Assembly (NCBI GenBank): GCA_001604495.1
Contig: LVBR01000009.1
Coordinates: forward strand, 1 to 8,050
Direction: 5' to 3'
DNA from: Acholeplasmatales bacterium Tener_01
GTDB lineage: Bacteria; Bacillota_I; Bacilli_A; ML615J-28; CAG-698
Length of the DNA: 8,050 bases
Part shown: piece after piece, positions 6,501 through 8,050 of the stretch
Numbering within the stretch: position 1 is the stretch's first letter
How the letters are laid out: each line of letters opens with the position of its first letter
Translations under genes and position numbers: made by a program
The notes under the pieces: model-generated
The model's input: only the letters and a program-made list of their open reading frames with translations
The model's database searches: none
What the model was told of the DNA's origin: nothing

Positions 6501-8013
6501 CCATTATAGCTGTTTCAATAAATGGAGCATTTCTTACATCATCATCAGTGATAGATGTTAGGTTTGTTGTGAACTCACTAATCTTTCTTCTTGGATTAAC
6601 AAATGTTGTGAATTCATCAATAATATTACCTTGATAAATCTTACAAGCCGCAATTTCAATAATTTCATTATAGTTACTTGAAATACCAGTTGTTTCAAGG
6701 TCATATACAACAAATGTAGCTTCATCTAAATCGATATCTTCATCAGTTAATGCAATCTTAAAGCCATCTTCATCTACCAGTGCTCCTTCCATACCAAAGA
6801 TTGGCTTAATACCAGCCTTTTTACATTCTTTGGCAAGTTCAGGAAGACCTTGAACATTATATTTATCAGTTACAGCTAAGGCTTTATGACCATATTCTTT
6901 AGCTCTAGCTACATATTCATCAACTGCTAAAATTGAGTCTTGAGCACTCATCTTTGTATGAGCATGTAATTCAACACGTTTTTCTTCGATTGTATCTAAG
7001 TGTTGAGGCTTCTTAACATCACCAACGCCACCAATTTCTTTAACCATTAATACCATATCACGAGAGTATTGGTCATATTTTAAGTAGCCATAGCAACGAA
7101 TTCTTTTACCGCTCATGCAGTTTTTATTATAGAATTCTTCTTGTTGCTTTGCTTGAGCACTATTTAAGAATGTCTTTACAACAATTGAGCTTTCACCATC
7201 AAATACAGTTGCTTCATAAATCTTTGAACCAGTACTTAATTCCCTAATTTCAGCTTTAATTACATCACCTTCAATTAAGAAATTGTTCTTAGAGTTCTTT
7301 TGAACATATTCAACAAGCTCATATTCAGCAGATGGAACATCTTTAATTGGCATAGCAACGCCAGAAAGTGGTGCAGCTTGACGTTTCATCTTAGTAACTT
7401 TTTGTTTTTCAGGAGTACTAACTGCTGATTTAGCATTATCGTAAAGCATTTGTTCACGATTGATTTGTACCTCAGCAATCTTGTGTGATGTTTCAATCTC
7501 ATCTTCTAGTGGCACAATGAAATTATTGATTTCACTAATTACATCAACAATTTCAAGACCAAATTTCTTAAAACAATCTTTAACAGTTGGTAAAAGGGCA
7601 TCAACAACACTCTTATCAAAGTCATTAGCAACCATTAGTTTTACAGTATTATCGTTGTATGTTGTTTCAAAATTACCAAGTGAACGATATCTAACTTGCT
7701 TGTTACTAAGTTCATTGACGAAGTATTTATAAAAGATTTCAAGAGTATGTTGAGGAATTTCAGTAACCGCAAAGTGATAATCAACTAAAACTTTGCTTGC
7801 ATACTTCATCTCAACAAGCTTTTCTTTCAAACTCTTCATTAAATCATATAAAGTATCAGGAGCCACAAACTCAGTAAAAGTGATTTTAATACGCATAGTA
7901 CAATCACTTCTATCGAAAACTACTTCAGATACTTCACCAGAAAGAATACCTTCTAGTAATGGGAAATCAATTTTCTTTAATACATTTTGAAAAACTTTTC
8001 TCTTATCCTCCAC
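3511..8013 (-). CDS. polC: DNA polymerase III alpha subunit, PolC type (Gram-positive replicative polymerase with built-in proofreading)
   Basis: Main replicative polymerase of low-G+C Gram-positives, acting at the fork with the beta clamp. It is 1,500 residues from GTG 8013, slightly longer than Bacillus PolC (about 1,440). Domains in order: N-terminal domain and linker (1-230); OB fold (about 247-327); PHP first part (about 347-415, HAH at 350-352); inserted DnaQ-type 3'-5' exonuclease (about 434-597) with Asp438 and Glu440 (DLET), Asp523 (HNATFD), and His578/Asp583 (HRAISD); PHP second part (about 612-790, GDVHHLD); polymerase core with GSRGSVGSS (910-918), zinc-binding Cys938, Cys941, Cys983, Cys986, catalytic Asp1012 and Asp1014 (PDIDLNF) and Asp1137 (LKLDILG). 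A clamp-binding motif QIGLF (1491-1495) stands five residues from the C-terminus, whereas in Bacillus it ends the protein. The PHP motif usually TDH reads TDK (Lys384). The start is GTG because ATG 8022 directly abuts the ribosome binding site. A terminator follows; rimP-nusA, often next to polC, are absent downstream. Confidence 0.98.
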   Translation of the reverse strand: MEDKRKVFQNVLKKIDFPLLEGILSGEVSEVVFDRSDCTMRIKITFTEFVAPDTLYDLMKSLKEKLVEMKYASKVLVDYHFAVTEIPQHTLEIFYKYFVNELSNKQVRYRSLGNFETTYNDNTVKLMVANDFDKSVVDALLPTVKDCFKKFGLEIVDVISEINNFIVPLEDEIETSHKIAEVQINREQMLYDNAKSAVSTPEKQKVTKMKRQAAPLSGVAMPIKDVPSAEYELVEYVQKNSKNNFLIEGDVIKAEIRELSTGSKIYEATVFDGESSIVVKTFLNSAQAKQQEEFYNKNCMSGKRIRCYGYLKYDQYSRDMVLMVKEIGGVGDVKKPQHLDTIEEKRVELHAHTKMSAQDSILAVDEYVARAKEYGHKALAVTDKYNVQGLPELAKECKKAGIKPIFGMEGALVDEDGFKIALTDEDIDLDEATFVVYDLETTGISSNYNEIIEIAACKIYQGNIIDEFTTFVNPRRKISEFTTNLTSITDDDVRNAPFIETAIMDFYKFIEGSILVAHNATFDNSHLYRNLSDQGITDVSFPTIDTLQLARVCYGDKLKRFNLKAVSKYFDVELEQHHRAISDAKTTAYVFLKMLSDLREKHINNYNEINNVIVDSEAYKYAYPTHVTLLAKTREGLVNINRIVTESYTVNFSKEPRVLKKFLESHKEGILIGSCCYNGVVFTNAMNKSYSDLIESMKFYDFIEVQSPDAYSHLIESSGGEITKEHIQAIIKKIIKAADELGKIVVATGDVHHLDPEDKKYRQMLFEVPMVGGGMHDFSELKDIPSTHFRSTSEMLGDFEFLGYDKSYEIVITNTNKINDMIEEFPLFPDKLFAPGDDFMAMEGIPSAKDELLRLTYATAHSKYGENIPRLVQDRLDKELNSIIKNDYATIYFIAYMLVKHSKDAGYVVGSRGSVGSSLVANFMGITEVNSLPPHYVCPHCHFTAFKLSPEEKRKYGQTEDELKFEDILQKYGTGFDMPKAKCPVCGEEMLSDGCDIPFETFLGFSGNKTPDIDLNFSGEYQERAHNYCRDIFGKEYSFRAGTISGIAENTAYGYVKGHYERLKQNVRSCELDREGQKLLNVKRTTGQHPGGIVVLPKGLDVNEITPVQYPADNIENDWMTTHQTYHNFENNLLKLDILGHDDPTMIRHLMNYVERYPEEFPFSKVEDIPLDDKNVLKMFSGVDVLGVKKEDILEEIATTGLPEFGTGLTKDMLKEIHPTRVSDLIKISGLSHGTGIWAGNMRDLFLGLKPGVNNLDFNDLIGCRDDIMAYLISMDLPALDAFTIMEGVRKGKGVKPDQERLMLDHDVPKWYIEACNSIQYMFPKAHATAYVIMALRIGWFKLYRPIYYYAGFFSERAKAYEIETMVGGYEAIKSRLIELQSLKKMTNKESDIYSTLLLSLEMCSRGFTFKQIDIEKSDWKDFVIDGNSLIIPFGAMDSLGPSIAKSIVDARNEYPFTSIKDVSRRSRLNNTLLEKFIRMGVFKDLPNDDQIGLFANMNK

Positions 8014-8022
8014 AGTTCTCAT

Positions 8023-8029
8023 CTCCTTT
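8023..8029 (-). promoter_or_regulatory. Ribosome binding site that decides the polC start
   Basis: AAAGGAG on the minus strand. It directly abuts ATG 8022 (zero spacing, too close for initiation) but lies 9 nt from the in-frame GTG at 8011-8013, the same spacing seen for gapA. The GTG is therefore the likely start, removing three residues. No other in-frame start follows closely. The 21 bases to the right hold a TATAAA at 8034-8039, but its -35 region lies outside the window, so neither a promoter nor the end of an upstream gene can be judged. Confidence 0.75.
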
Positions 8030-8050
8030 AAGCTTTATATTTAAGAGTGT

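Noticed and set aside
1..8050. Search for a defence system, CRISPR array, toxin-antitoxin pair, insertion sequence, tRNA or rRNA
   Set aside because: All space over 120 bp is occupied by five recognisable housekeeping-type genes. No spaced repeats, transposase motifs, cloverleaf sequences or foreign-looking composition were seen.

Overview
The window reads as a chromosomal housekeeping segment from a low-G+C bacterium of the Bacillota/Mycoplasmatota side. The main reason is the 1,500-residue PolC-type DNA polymerase III, which is typical of that group. AT-rich intergenic DNA, AGGAG-like ribosome binding sites, TATAAT-like promoters and T-tailed hairpin terminators agree with this. TGG encodes Trp at the site checked in gapA, and all genes read through in the standard code, so there is no sign of the Mycoplasma TGA=Trp code. 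The GAPDH resembles those of gut Lachnospiraceae/Erysipelotrichia-type bacteria, but the exact lineage cannot be fixed from this window.

All five genes lie on the minus strand, so transcription runs from right to left. From the right edge: polC (3511-8013, replicative polymerase) ends at a hairpin terminator; a seven-helix Bax inhibitor-1-like membrane protein (2662-3390) has its own promoter and a GAAA-loop terminator; aroQ (2149-2580, type II dehydroquinase) has a near-consensus promoter but no clear terminator; gapA (998-2068, glycolytic GAPDH) has a good promoter with a possible redox operator and a strong terminator; and the 5' part of a membrane-anchored spermidine-synthase-like protein (913 to beyond base 1) runs off the left edge.

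The genes do not form one pathway. They look like adjacent, mostly single-gene transcription units for replication, membrane homeostasis, aromatic amino-acid synthesis, glycolysis and a polyamine-type function. Every gene-free gap is 120 bp or shorter, and most of that space is taken up by promoters, ribosome binding sites and terminators.

Three genes (aroQ, the BI-1-like gene, polC) have longest reading frames that begin inside or against their own Shine-Dalgarno sequence. Their starts are moved downstream here, to ATG 2580, ATG 3390 and GTG 8013. I found no mobile element, CRISPR array, tRNA, rRNA or recognisable riboswitch, and nothing I would call a new biological system. The points most worth a second look are the candidate Rex-like operator on the gapA promoter and an atypical PHP metal motif in PolC.
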